Assembly: GCA_049520395.1 (NCBI GenBank)
Contig: JBEKPV010000013.1
Span: forward strand, 1 to 35,645
Direction of reading: 5' to 3'
Origin: UBA1161 sp049520395
GTDB lineage: Bacteria; Planctomycetota; Phycisphaerae; Tepidisphaerales; Tepidisphaeraceae
DNA: 35,645 nt
The position numbers and the translations under genes are program-made. Shown here one piece after another: positions 1 through 8,670 of the stretch; the first letter of the stretch is position 1; each line of letters starts with the position of its first letter. Below the pieces are notes generated by a model. The model was given only the letters and a program-made list of their open reading frames with translations. It was not told the DNA's origin and made no database searches.

Positions 1-188
1 CAGGGGAACGATAGTCTCTCCTCGAATAAGCAAGACGGCATTTCGGCAAATCAGACGGTTTCGGTTCCCCTGGCGGTTTCCTTATCGGCTCGTGCCCATT
101 CCAGTGATCCTTCCCAGCCATAAGTGAAATTCGGTCTTAGTGCTGGTGCATCATTTCGGTCGGTTTTCGTCCAGTTCATTTTCTAGGC

Positions 189-194
189 TAAGAT
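189..194 (+). promoter_or_regulatory. -10-like hexamer of the GlmU-like gene
   Basis: TAAGAT matches TATAAT at four of six positions and ends 7 nt before the ATG at 202. That would put the transcript start at or next to the start codon. An AGGGG at 195-199 lies only 2 nt from the ATG, too close for a normal Shine-Dalgarno. No good -35 is visible. Confidence 0.35.
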
Positions 195-201
195 AGGGGT
201 C

Positions 202-1434
202 ATGCATTTAGTCGTATTTGAAGGCTCGCACTGGGCGAGTTTTGTGCCGCTTTCCATCAGCCGTCCGGTCTTCACGATTCAGTGCGGACTAAGTTCACTA
301 CTGGAAAAACAGATTCGCCACATTCGCCCGACGCGGGTGACGCTTTGGGTTCGGCCGGCGCTGGCGGACTATTGCCGCCGGCATGTGGCGCCGGGGCTGG
401 GGGTTCCGGTCTCGATCAATACGCCGCTGGATTCGGAGCCGGCCCTTATTTCCAGCGGGCGGGCGCTGCACGTGGGGATGTATGAAGTTCATCAGGATCA
501 GTGGGTGGTGGTGGATGATGGAGAGTTCATCCGCAAGGCGTATGTGAAATCGCCGGGGCTATCGCACGAGGACGTGCTGAACCGGACCCCCGCGTGGACG
601 AAGTTGCTCGATTTGCCGCGCGATACGCAGCCGGCGCGGTTGCCGCAGTATCTGTCCGATCTGGTTCACTGGAATGAAGAAGCGATCATGGCGGATGCCA
701 ATCCGCTGTTGGAGAAGAAGCATCCGCTGCCCAAGGGGCCCTATCACGTTATCGGCGAGCAGAACGTGATCGTCGATCCGAAGGCGACGATTGGGCCGGG
801 CGTCGTGCTGGATGCGAGCAAGGGGCCGGTCATTATCGAGGAAGGCGCGTCCATCGGAGCCAATAGCGTGCTCACGGGGTCGTGCTGCGTGGGGAAATTC
901 TCCACCGTGGCCCCGCTGACGTTTGTGCGCGAGGGGACGAGCATCGGAATGATGTGCAAGGTGGCGGGGGAAATAGCCAATAGCATCATCCTGGGCTGGA
1001 GCAATAAGGCTCATTACGGATATCTGGGTCACAGCTACGTCGGCGAATGGGTGAATCTGGGAGCGGGGACGACGACGAGCAATCTGAAAAATACCTACGG
1101 CCCAATCAAGATGCACATCGGCAAAAAGGAGATCATCACCGACCGGCGATTGCTCGGCTCGATGATCGGCGATCACAGTAAGACCGCGATCGGCACGCGG
1201 CTGATGAGCGGGAGCTATATCGGATATTGCAGCATGCTGGCGGCCAGCGGTTTGCCGCCGCGATATATTCCCAGTCTGACCTGGTGGACCGACAAGGGGT
1301 TGGAGCCCTACAAGCTGGATAAGGCGCGGGAAGTAATGTCGCAGGTGTATGCCCGGCGGGGGCGCATTTGGAGCGAAGAGGATGAAGCCGTGCTGCAATA
1401 CGCGGTGGAAGCGGTGCGGGAGTTGCAGAAGTAG
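202..1434 (+). CDS. GlmU-like putative sugar nucleotidyltransferase / left-handed beta-helix acyltransferase
   Basis: 410 residues. The N-terminal ~170 residues resemble the atypical nucleotidyltransferase half of GlmU-like proteins (for example PLSISRPVF near residues 17-25), but no canonical G-x-G-T-R-M signature is visible. Residues ~190-350 are hexapeptide repeats of a left-handed beta-helix, with the GlmU-like stretch NLGAGTTTSNLKNTYGPIKM. The likely role is making or acetylating an activated amino sugar such as UDP-GlcNAc for envelope polymers, in the cytoplasm. UDP-GlcNAc is the usual donor of the GT41 enzymes encoded further right, so a link is conceivable but unproven. The ATG at 202 is preceded by a -10-like hexamer rather than a spaced Shine-Dalgarno. 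Family placement is good; exact substrate is unknown. Confidence 0.75.
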   Translation: MHLVVFEGSHWASFVPLSISRPVFTIQCGLSSLLEKQIRHIRPTRVTLWVRPALADYCRRHVAPGLGVPVSINTPLDSEPALISSGRALHVGMYEVHQDQWVVVDDGEFIRKAYVKSPGLSHEDVLNRTPAWTKLLDLPRDTQPARLPQYLSDLVHWNEEAIMADANPLLEKKHPLPKGPYHVIGEQNVIVDPKATIGPGVVLDASKGPVIIEEGASIGANSVLTGSCCVGKFSTVAPLTFVREGTSIGMMCKVAGEIANSIILGWSNKAHYGYLGHSYVGEWVNLGAGTTTSNLKNTYGPIKMHIGKKEIITDRRLLGSMIGDHSKTAIGTRLMSGSYIGYCSMLAASGLPPRYIPSLTWWTDKGLEPYKLDKAREVMSQVYARRGRIWSEEDEAVLQYAVEAVRELQK

Positions 1435-1467
1435 ATCGGTTGTCGACTTCCTTTGAGCTAAGGCGCC

Positions 1468-1953
1468 ATGGGTTCCGAAGGAAATCCGCTGGAATACGCG
1501 TCGCCGCGTTCTTCGCAGAAACGACGACGCGGGTGGCTGTCAACTTCGATTTACATCAGCATTATATCTGTGATTATCTCTTTTGGGTGGGAAGATATAA
1601 GATTTGCCTTCCCGGATGCTAGCTGGCGAGGCAATCCCGATCTTCATCTCGATGTCAGGATTAATATGTGGATTTGGCCGCAGCCCACGGTTTTCGGCGC
1701 GTCGGATTTGCTGTGGGATTCGTGGCTGTTGATACTCCCAGCCATCGCAACGGCTCTCATTATGGTTGACCGGACTTCGGAGCATCGGTGGAATCGTCGA
1801 GTGACCGAACAGCCAGCAAATAATGGAATTATCTCTCATCAACCGAGATGGCTGGTCGTTTCGTCGGAACTAGCGGCCATGCTCGCTTGGGTGGCTCCAT
1901 TCCTCGCAGCCGTCTTCTTTTATTTGCTCATTTGTTTTAGTGTCCTTTGGTGA
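1468..1953 (+). CDS. small three-helix membrane protein with WEDI motif
   Basis: 161 residues, function unknown. A basic N-terminus (QKRRRGW) is followed by a hydrophobic helix (~residues 24-41) ending in SFGWEDI. A polar loop and a second helix (~residues 83-98, beginning DLLW) follow, then a third helix near the C-terminus (~134-158) containing LAWVAPFLA. The protein at 25170-25679 has the same three segments, with SFAWEDI, DDLW and LAAWIAPFVA, so the two are paralogues. It starts 33 nt after the preceding stop with AAGG 4 nt before the ATG. The DNA is visibly AT-richer than its neighbours. It may belong to an inner-membrane complex, but nothing names a function. Confidence 0.7.
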   Translation: MGSEGNPLEYASPRSSQKRRRGWLSTSIYISIISVIISFGWEDIRFAFPDASWRGNPDLHLDVRINMWIWPQPTVFGASDLLWDSWLLILPAIATALIMVDRTSEHRWNRRVTEQPANNGIISHQPRWLVVSSELAAMLAWVAPFLAAVFFYLLICFSVLW

Positions 1954-2005
1954 GTTGATTTTGACCGCAATGCGTCGCGGCGATGCATTCCCAGCCGCCT
2001 TTGCG

Positions 2006-2011
2006 TATAAC
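2006..2011 (+). promoter_or_regulatory. -10-like hexamer of trpS
   Basis: TATAAC matches the consensus at five of six positions and ends 7 nt before the ATG at 2019. It supports 2019 rather than the in-frame ATG at 1983 as the start, and implies a leaderless mRNA. No clear -35 is present. Confidence 0.45.
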
Positions 2012-2018
2012 TCTGCCC

Positions 2019-3104
2019 ATGGCATCCAAGCCCAGGATTCTTACCGGCGACACCCCCACCGGAAAATTGCATCTCGGTCATCTCGTCGGCAGCCTGGAAA
2101 ATCGCCTCGCCCTCCAGGATCAATACGACTGCTATTTCATCATCGCCAACAAACACGCCTTCACGACTCGCGCGGATCAGCCGGGGGAGATTCGTCAGTC
2201 CGTCATGGAAATTGCCACGGATTATCTGGCGGCCGGGATCGATCCGAATAAGAGCACGATTTTTATTCAGAGCGAAGTGCCGGCAATCGATGAGCTGACT
2301 TTTTTCTTCGCGATGCTGGTGCCGTTTAATCGGGTTATGCGAAATCCGACGCTCAAGGACGAGATCCGGGACAAGGAGCTGGGGGATAATTATCCGTTTG
2401 GATTTCCGCTTTATGCGGTCGGGCAGTGCGCGGATATTCTGGCGTTTCGGCCGGCGCTGGTGCCAGTGGGGGAAGATCAGTTGCCGCATCTGGAGATGTC
2501 GCGGGAGATCGCGCGGCGGTTCGATCAGATGTACTGCGGCGTCGATCCGCATACGGAAGACAAGGATTACGCGGCAAAGGGCGGCCTGTTTCCGATTTTT
2601 CAGCCGCTGCTGGGGCGCGTGCGGCGGCTGGTGGGGACGGGCGGGCCGGGAGCTTCCGGCGAGCTTCTCAAGATGAGCAAATCGCTGAATAACGCCATTT
2701 TTCTTTCGGATGATGCGGATACCGTGCAGAAAAAAGTGATGGGGATGTATACCGACCCCAAGCGATTGCGGGCGACCGATCCGGGCACGGTGGAGAATAA
2801 TCCGCTTTGGATTTTTCATGAAACGTTTAATCCTGAGAAGGCGTGGGTGGCCGAGCAGGAAGAGGCTTACCGCGCCGGGAAAGTCGGGGATGTGGTCATC
2901 AAGAAAAAATTGGTGGAGGTACTGAACACGATCATTGAACCGATCCGGAATCGAAGAAAGCAGTATGAGCAGCGGCCCAACGACGTGCTGGACGTGCTGC
3001 GAACGGGGACGGCGAAGGCTAACGTCGTGGCGGAAGAGACCTTGGCATTGGCCAAGAAGGCGATGAAGCAGGATTATTTCCCGCGCTCACTGAGCTTGCG
3101 ATAA
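2019..3104 (+). CDS. trpS: tryptophanyl-tRNA synthetase
   Basis: 361 residues from the chosen start. This class I aminoacyl-tRNA synthetase charges tRNA-Trp in the cytosol. The HIGH-type motif appears as TGKLHLGHL (residues ~14-22) and the KMSKS loop is intact at residues 218-222. GEDQLPHLEMSREIARRF is the typical TrpRS segment between them. It is slightly longer than the usual ~330 residues. An ATG 36 nt upstream (1983) is also in frame, but the family motif begins about ten residues after the second ATG and a TATAAC hexamer lies 7 nt before it. The 3' end overlaps the convergent glycosyltransferase gene by 18 nt, so no terminator can separate them. Confidence 0.95.
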   Translation: MASKPRILTGDTPTGKLHLGHLVGSLENRLALQDQYDCYFIIANKHAFTTRADQPGEIRQSVMEIATDYLAAGIDPNKSTIFIQSEVPAIDELTFFFAMLVPFNRVMRNPTLKDEIRDKELGDNYPFGFPLYAVGQCADILAFRPALVPVGEDQLPHLEMSREIARRFDQMYCGVDPHTEDKDYAAKGGLFPIFQPLLGRVRRLVGTGGPGASGELLKMSKSLNNAIFLSDDADTVQKKVMGMYTDPKRLRATDPGTVENNPLWIFHETFNPEKAWVAEQEEAYRAGKVGDVVIKKKLVEVLNTIIEPIRNRRKQYEQRPNDVLDVLRTGTAKANVVAEETLALAKKAMKQDYFPRSLSLR

Positions 3105-4859
3105 ATATTCTTTCCACATCTGCCGATACGCAGATTCGACTTCGCGCGCGAATTGCGCGCCGTCCACGACGGGAGATTGCCGAAATTTTTCGCGCAGATG
3201 GCCGCGAAGGTCAGCCAGGCGCGGAATATCGGCGGCCAAATCCACGGCCGTTTGAAAAAACTGCCGCGGCGTATCGGCTATTAGATTTTGCAGATTCAAG
3301 TTGGATAACACGCTGGCGGCGAGGCGTTGGCTGGTTGTTTTTCCGGTCAGGGTAATCACAGGCACCCCCATCCAGATGGCATGGCAGGCGACGGTGTGGC
3401 CGCCGACGGGGAAAGTATCGAGCAGAATGTCGGCGCGGTGGTGGAGAGCTAGATAATTCGGCCAGGAGTGACGGGGTAACAGCTCAAGGCGGCTGGGCGC
3501 GATTCCGTGGGATTGGAATATGGATTCAATGCGCTGTCGCGTTTCGGCGGATTCAAGGCCGTGAGTCGCCATGAGGAATCGGGAGGTGGGGACCTGGCGA
3601 AGGATTTCCGCCCAGCAATCGAGGGTTTGCGGATTTACTTTGGCCAGGCTGTTGAAGCTGGCGAAGGTGACAAAGCCGTTGGTTAGAGCGGGAGAATCGG
3701 AGACGGGCGGGGCGTCTTCGGGCGGGCGGTAGCAGGCGAAGGTATGCGGGAGGCGAATTAATTTTTCGGTGTAGAGGCGGTCGATCAGGCCGGGGGGATC
3801 GAGGAAGGGGTCGGTGAGGCGATAGTCGATTGCGCTGAGACCGGTGGTGTCGGGATAGCCGAGGTAGGCGACCTGAACAGGCGCGGGTTTGCGGGCGAAC
3901 ACGAGGAGGCGGGCGCCTTCAGTATGGCCGGACAAATCGACGAGGATGTCGATCTGATCGTCGCGGACGATTTTGTAGGTGGCGTCATCTTCGATTCCGA
4001 AAATGTCTCGCCAGTGATGTCCGTAGGAGCGAATGCGATCGGTGATATCGTCCCATTTGTTGGAATTGCCGTAGAGGAAGATTTCGGTTTTTTCGGGGTC
4101 GTGATGAACGAGAAGGGGCTCGATGAAAAAGGCGGCGGAATGGCGGCGGAAATCGCCGGAGACGTAGCCGATGCGGAGGCGCCGACTCGGATTGCGATCG
4201 TTAGGGTATTTAAGGATGGCCGGGCGCAGGGCCTGGGCGAACTGGCGATCCCAATCGAGATGCTGGGCGAAGATCGACTCCGGGTCAGCCTGTGGATCGA
4301 AATGGATGGCGAAGAGACGATTGGTGTGGAAACCGGGGAATTTGAGGATTTTCTCGGCGCGCTTGAAAGCCTCGACGGCGCCGGCGGCGTCTGACTGCGC
4401 CAGCAGCGCCAGGCCGAGGGTGTTCCAGAATTCCTCGTTGGTATCGCGCGCGGCTAAGGCGCGGCGAATCGCCTCGACGGCCTTGGGGCCTTCGCCGGCG
4501 TCGCGGTAAACGCCGCCCAGGTTGTGCAGAATGTCGGGGTCGTCGGGGCGGAGCCGCAGAGCCATGGCGCACGCTTCGATCGATTCGGAAAATCGCCGCT
4601 GCGCTCGAAGCGCGATACCGAGATTGTTGTAAGCTTCGACGTAATCGGCTTTGGCGGCGATAGCGCGGCGGAAGAAATCCTCCGCCTCGGCGTGCCGATT
4701 GAGTTTCATGCTCAGAATACCGCAGATTTGCAGAACGTACGGGTCGTCCGGATAGTCCGCCAAAAGCTCTCGAAGCATGGGCCCCGCCCGCTCGAGAAGG
4801 TCCTGCTGGACAAATCCGGCGGCTTCGCTCAGACGGGCATAAAAAATTGAATCGCTCAT
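3087..4859 (-). CDS. TPR / O-GlcNAc transferase-like GT41 protein, copy 1 (operon distal)
   Basis: 590 residues. About five TPR units (residues ~5-190) precede a GT41 catalytic region. RIGYVSGDFRRH occurs near residue 228, followed by DILVDLSGHT, a YLGYPDTTGLSAIDYRL stretch, an FNSLAKVNP segment carrying the Lys that corresponds to the donor-binding Lys of OGT, and DTFPVGGHT...WMGVPVITL. The protein ends with the array-wide AYRQMW motif. GT41 enzymes move GlcNAc (or fucose in SPY) to Ser/Thr of intracellular proteins; bacterial substrates are mostly unknown. The start at 4859 is chosen because its ATGA overlaps the stop of the upstream paralogue. The N-terminus (MSD..YARL) closely matches copy 2, suggesting a recent duplication. 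Confidence 0.88.
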   Translation of the reverse strand: MSDSIFYARLSEAAGFVQQDLLERAGPMLRELLADYPDDPYVLQICGILSMKLNRHAEAEDFFRRAIAAKADYVEAYNNLGIALRAQRRFSESIEACAMALRLRPDDPDILHNLGGVYRDAGEGPKAVEAIRRALAARDTNEEFWNTLGLALLAQSDAAGAVEAFKRAEKILKFPGFHTNRLFAIHFDPQADPESIFAQHLDWDRQFAQALRPAILKYPNDRNPSRRLRIGYVSGDFRRHSAAFFIEPLLVHHDPEKTEIFLYGNSNKWDDITDRIRSYGHHWRDIFGIEDDATYKIVRDDQIDILVDLSGHTEGARLLVFARKPAPVQVAYLGYPDTTGLSAIDYRLTDPFLDPPGLIDRLYTEKLIRLPHTFACYRPPEDAPPVSDSPALTNGFVTFASFNSLAKVNPQTLDCWAEILRQVPTSRFLMATHGLESAETRQRIESIFQSHGIAPSRLELLPRHSWPNYLALHHRADILLDTFPVGGHTVACHAIWMGVPVITLTGKTTSQRLAASVLSNLNLQNLIADTPRQFFQTAVDLAADIPRLADLRGHLREKFRQSPVVDGAQFAREVESAYRQMWKEYLSQAQ

Positions 4860-6718
4860 GCGCCTCGGCTCCGGCACCAGGTGATCCACATTTGGCGGTA
4901 GGCGGCTTCCATATTCTTGGCGAATTTTGGCGCGTCCATCAGGGCGGAGGCGCTCATCCGCGCTCGCAAAGTCTTGCGCAACTCCGAAAGGCGATCGAGA
5001 TTTGCGGCCAGCTTCAACGTCAGTGAAACAAATTCATCGCCCGTCCGGCCGACCAACTCCGCGGCTAATCCGAGATTGGTATTTTGGCTGATTCCGGCGC
5101 GGGCGATCGCGGCGTGACCGACCATGCTCATGACCGGAACGCCCATCCAAAGTGCGTCGAGGCTGGTGGTGTGGCCGTTGACGGGGAACGTGTCGAGGCA
5201 GAGATCAATCCGGTGATAGGTGCCGAGATATTTTTCCCGCGGCTGAAACTGAGCGAATTCGACGCGATCGGAATCGACGCCAAGACCGGCGTATATCCGC
5301 CGGCGATGCTCTCCCGGAGGGGCCAGCAAGATCAACCTTGAGGTGGGGAGCGATTTCAGAATTCGCGACCACGGAGAAAGCGATTGGTCGGTGACTTTGC
5401 AGAAATTATTCAGACAGCCGAAGGTTATAAATCCGTTTTTCAGAGCGGGTAAGGCGTTTGGCTCCGGGTGATCGGTGAGCGGGTCGTAACACCAGAAGGT
5501 ATCGGGGAGGCGAATCGATTTTTCGGAGTACCACGAATCGTGCTCGCCGGGGGGATCGAGATGGGGATCGGTGATTCGGTAGTCGATGGCCTCAACGCCG
5601 GTGGTGCCGGGGTAGGCGAGCCACGAGACCTGAACGGGGGCTGGCTTGCGAGCGAAAACGGGAAGGCGGTTTTGCGCCATGTGCATGGTCAGGTCGACCA
5701 GAATGTCGATTTTGTCGTCGCGGATTTTTTCGGCGATTTCGCCATGGGTTAGGCCAACGATGTTTTGCCAATGGTCGGCTTGGCCGCGGAGGCCTTGGGT
5801 GATGCTGTCCTCATGTGTGACGGCGGAATAGCAGAAAATTTCGAAGGCGGAACGATTGTGCTTTGAAAAGAGGGCGCCAGTGAAGAGGGATTGGCAATGG
5901 TCGCGAAAATCGGGGGAGACGTAGCCGATGCGCAGTTTGCGGTCGGGCCTGGCGTCGTTCTCATGGGGGCGGATGGTTTCCTTAAGCGGCTGGCCGTAGA
6001 GGCGGTCCCATTCCCGATTTCCGCGCAGGATCGTTTGCGGATCGTAGGCGGGATGGAAATTAATCGTGAAGACCAGGTTGCTGTGAGTGCCGGGGTCGGG
6101 GCGGATTTGGATGGCTTTGCGGTACATGGCGACCGCCTCGTCGAGTCGGCCTAAATCGCGAGCGGCATTGGCGTAATTGCAATAGGCATCGGCGAAGCCG
6201 GGAGAAAGTTCGATCGCCCGCGCCAGCGCCTGGATCGCTTCTTCCGGCTTGTCGGCGGCTCGCAGGACGATTCCCAGATTTCCGTACGCGGCGGAATGGT
6301 CGGGGCGCAGTTCCACCGCTTTGCGCAGGGCTGCGATGGATTCGTCGAATTTTCCCAGGCCCTGCAACGCCATGCCAAGGTTGTTCAAAATGTCGGGATC
6401 GGCGGGGCGTAGCTCGAGCGCTTTTTTGTACGCGTCGACGGAATCGGAAAAGCGTCCCGCCGAGCGCAGGACGATTCCCAAATTGTTGTGGGCTTCGACA
6501 AAATCGGATTTGACGGCGATGGCGCGGCGAAAGAAATCTTCCGCCTCGGGTAGGCGGTTCTGCTTCATGGCCAGGATGCCGTTTAGTTGCAGGACGTATG
6601 GGTTATCTGAATCAGCGGCTAAAAGCGATCGAAGCAGCCGCTCGACGTCGTCGCGGCGGTCTTGCTGAAGTAACTTGGCGGCTTCGGTGAGTCGGGCGTA
6701 AAGCTCTGGATCGCTCAT
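4856..6718 (-). CDS. TPR / O-GlcNAc transferase-like GT41 protein, copy 2
   Basis: 620 residues from the chosen start. About six TPR units (residues ~5-205) are followed by the GT41 region: RIGYVSPDFRDH near residue 262, DILVDLTMH, the LAYPGTTGVEAIDYRI stretch, CLNNFCKVT with the conserved Lys, and DTFPVNGHTTSLDALWMG. The C-terminus has AYRQMW and CRSR. The reading frame is open 106 codons further upstream, but that extension lies over the coding end of copy 3 and is Arg/Pro-rich shadow sequence. The start at 6718 has GAGGTGA about 5 nt upstream and sits 5 nt after the copy 3 stop. TPR units probably recruit protein substrates. Confidence 0.88.
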   Translation of the reverse strand: MSDPELYARLTEAAKLLQQDRRDDVERLLRSLLAADSDNPYVLQLNGILAMKQNRLPEAEDFFRRAIAVKSDFVEAHNNLGIVLRSAGRFSDSVDAYKKALELRPADPDILNNLGMALQGLGKFDESIAALRKAVELRPDHSAAYGNLGIVLRAADKPEEAIQALARAIELSPGFADAYCNYANAARDLGRLDEAVAMYRKAIQIRPDPGTHSNLVFTINFHPAYDPQTILRGNREWDRLYGQPLKETIRPHENDARPDRKLRIGYVSPDFRDHCQSLFTGALFSKHNRSAFEIFCYSAVTHEDSITQGLRGQADHWQNIVGLTHGEIAEKIRDDKIDILVDLTMHMAQNRLPVFARKPAPVQVSWLAYPGTTGVEAIDYRITDPHLDPPGEHDSWYSEKSIRLPDTFWCYDPLTDHPEPNALPALKNGFITFGCLNNFCKVTDQSLSPWSRILKSLPTSRLILLAPPGEHRRRIYAGLGVDSDRVEFAQFQPREKYLGTYHRIDLCLDTFPVNGHTTSLDALWMGVPVMSMVGHAAIARAGISQNTNLGLAAELVGRTGDEFVSLTLKLAANLDRLSELRKTLRARMSASALMDAPKFAKNMEAAYRQMWITWCRSRGA

Positions 6719-6723
6719 GCGGC

Positions 6724-8670
6724 TCACCTCTGGCAGAAATTGTTCCACATCTGGCGATAAGCGGCTTCGATGTCGCGGGCGAAGGCGGGAGCGTTCATCA
6801 ACGGCGATTGTTGCATTTGCGGGCGGATATTTTGCCGCAGCCGGGTGAGTCGTGGAAGATCGGCGGCGAGCTCGGCAGCAATTTGGATGTATCGCTGCAG
6901 ATTTTCCGCGATTAATTCGGTGAGGCCGACGTTGGAGAGCAGGCTCGTGCCGCCGCGGCCGACGCCGGTTTGGCCGCGCAGGGTGATGACGGGGACGCCC
7001 ATCCAGAGGGCGTCGCACGTGGTCATTCCGCCGCAATAGGGGAAGGGATCGAGGGCGATATCAATCTGGTGATAGGTTTGAAAATAATCCAGTCCTGTCG
7101 CTTCCGAGAAGAGCAGCCGCGCCGGATCGATCCCGCGCTGGGCGAGAATTTTGCGGGGGATTTCGCGATGGCTGCCGTGGGGAGTGTAGACGAGAAGTCT
7201 TGAATTCGGCTGCGCGCGCAGAATTTCCGCCCAGGCGCTCCAGACGGCGGGAGAGACTTTGCAGTAATTGTTCTGGCAGCCGAAGGTGAACATTCCTGTT
7301 TTCGTCGCTGGAGGCTCAGGATTCACGGGAATATCAACCGTGGGCTGGTAACACCAATACGTGTGGGCGAGGCGAATGGACGTTTCGCTGTAGCAGGAGT
7401 CGCCCGCGCCCGGCGGGTCGAGATAGGGATCAGTGAGACGGAAATCGACGGCGGTCATTCCCGTGGTGCCGACATAGCCCAGGTAACTGACCTGCACCGG
7501 GGCGGGTTTTTCCGCGAAGGTTAGCAGGCGGTTCTTGGCCGTGTGGAGCGATAGATCGACGAGAATGTCGATGCGGTCCCGCCGAATCCAATCGGCCAGC
7601 TGAGAATCGGAAAGGCCGCGGCTGTCCCGCCAAACGTCGGCGTGCGATTCCAACCCGAGGGTGGTTTCGTCAGGCCATTGCGTGTCGGAATAACAGGTGA
7701 TTTCAAAGTGCTGGTGATCGTGGTGGCTCACCAACGGAAGCATTACCCGGCCGACGGCGTGCGTGTGCAGATCGGGGGAAACGTAACCGATTTTCAGACG
7801 ACGGTCGGGCGCAGGGTCGTTATCGTGCGGGCGAATTTTGCTTTCCAGGGGCTTGGCGTGCCGCTGGTTCCAAAGCTCCAATTCCCGGCGCAGGATCTCC
7901 GGCGACTCCAGCGGGGCGTAATTTAGCGCGGCGATGAGATTGCTATGCCAGTCGGCGCGAGTGGGTTCTAATTCGACGGCGCGGCGGTAATAGTCCAGGG
8001 CGGCGGGCCACTGGGCTGCGTCCTTCATGACGTTGCCAAAATTGGTATAAGCCTGGGCATAATCCGGCCGGAGCTGGATGGTCCTCTGGAATTCGGCGAT
8101 CGCTTCGTCGAGGCGGCCGGCGCGCTCCAGAGCGTTGCCGAGATTGTTATGGGGGCCGGGAAGATCAGGCTGCAATTGCACGGCAAGAGTAAGCACGCGG
8201 ATAGCTTCGGCGTCGTCTCGCCCGGTCAGCAATGCGCCTAGATTGGTCAGCGCGACGACCAGATCGGGTTGAATATCCAGGGCCGCGCGAAAGGATTCGA
8301 TCGCCTCTAATTCGCGCCCGGCGGATTGATGAACCAGGCCGACGCTGTTCAATGCCAGGGCGTAGCGCGGACGTAGCGCCAGGGCCTGCCGAAACGAGGC
8401 CATCGCTCCGGTCAAATCGCCGCTAGCGCGAAGAACCATTCCTAATTGGTGGTGCGCTTCGGGAAAATTGGGGTGAATTTCGATGGCGCGCTGGAGGCTC
8501 TGAATCGATTCCGCGGAGCGACCGGTTTGATGCAGAAGTTGGCCGAGGAGATAAAGCGTGCCGGCGTCGTGGGGATGTTGGGTGAGAATCTGACGGTACA
8601 GTCGCTCCGCCTCTGGAAGCCGCCCAGCTTTGTGATGGTCTTGGGCGATCGGAAGCTCAGGAGGTGTCAT
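6724..8670 (-). CDS. TPR / O-GlcNAc transferase-like GT41 protein, copy 3
   Basis: 648 residues. About seven TPR units (residues ~8-245) precede the GT41 domain: KIGYVSPDLHTH near residue 291, DILVDLSLHT, YLGYVGTTGMTAVDFRL, CQNNYCKVS with the conserved Lys, and DPFPYCGGMTTCDALWMG. This last block differs from the other copies, which have a GHT triplet here; GGxTT-type variants are common in bacterial TPR glycosyltransferases, so this looks like a separate subfamily and not a damaged site. ATG at 8670 overlaps the copy 4 stop as ATGA, with GGAG upstream. The open frame upstream of this start is rejected as shadow of copy 4. Confidence 0.88.
   Translation of the reverse strand: MTPPELPIAQDHHKAGRLPEAERLYRQILTQHPHDAGTLYLLGQLLHQTGRSAESIQSLQRAIEIHPNFPEAHHQLGMVLRASGDLTGAMASFRQALALRPRYALALNSVGLVHQSAGRELEAIESFRAALDIQPDLVVALTNLGALLTGRDDAEAIRVLTLAVQLQPDLPGPHNNLGNALERAGRLDEAIAEFQRTIQLRPDYAQAYTNFGNVMKDAAQWPAALDYYRRAVELEPTRADWHSNLIAALNYAPLESPEILRRELELWNQRHAKPLESKIRPHDNDPAPDRRLKIGYVSPDLHTHAVGRVMLPLVSHHDHQHFEITCYSDTQWPDETTLGLESHADVWRDSRGLSDSQLADWIRRDRIDILVDLSLHTAKNRLLTFAEKPAPVQVSYLGYVGTTGMTAVDFRLTDPYLDPPGAGDSCYSETSIRLAHTYWCYQPTVDIPVNPEPPATKTGMFTFGCQNNYCKVSPAVWSAWAEILRAQPNSRLLVYTPHGSHREIPRKILAQRGIDPARLLFSEATGLDYFQTYHQIDIALDPFPYCGGMTTCDALWMGVPVITLRGQTGVGRGGTSLLSNVGLTELIAENLQRYIQIAAELAADLPRLTRLRQNIRPQMQQSPLMNAPAFARDIEAAYRQMWNNFCQR

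Noticed and set aside
559..1398. Long minus-strand frame opposite the GlmU-like gene
   Set aside because: Composition is Arg/His/Pro-rich, no motif, and it lies fully antisense to a gene with clear hexapeptide repeats.
1920..2819. 299-codon minus-strand frame opposite trpS
   Set aside because: Arg/His-rich shadow of trpS, with no recognisable domain.
6719..7036. N-terminal extension of GT41 copy 2
   Set aside because: The extension lies over the C-terminal coding end of copy 3 and is Arg/Pro-rich; the ATG at 6718 has a Shine-Dalgarno and matches the start of copy 1.
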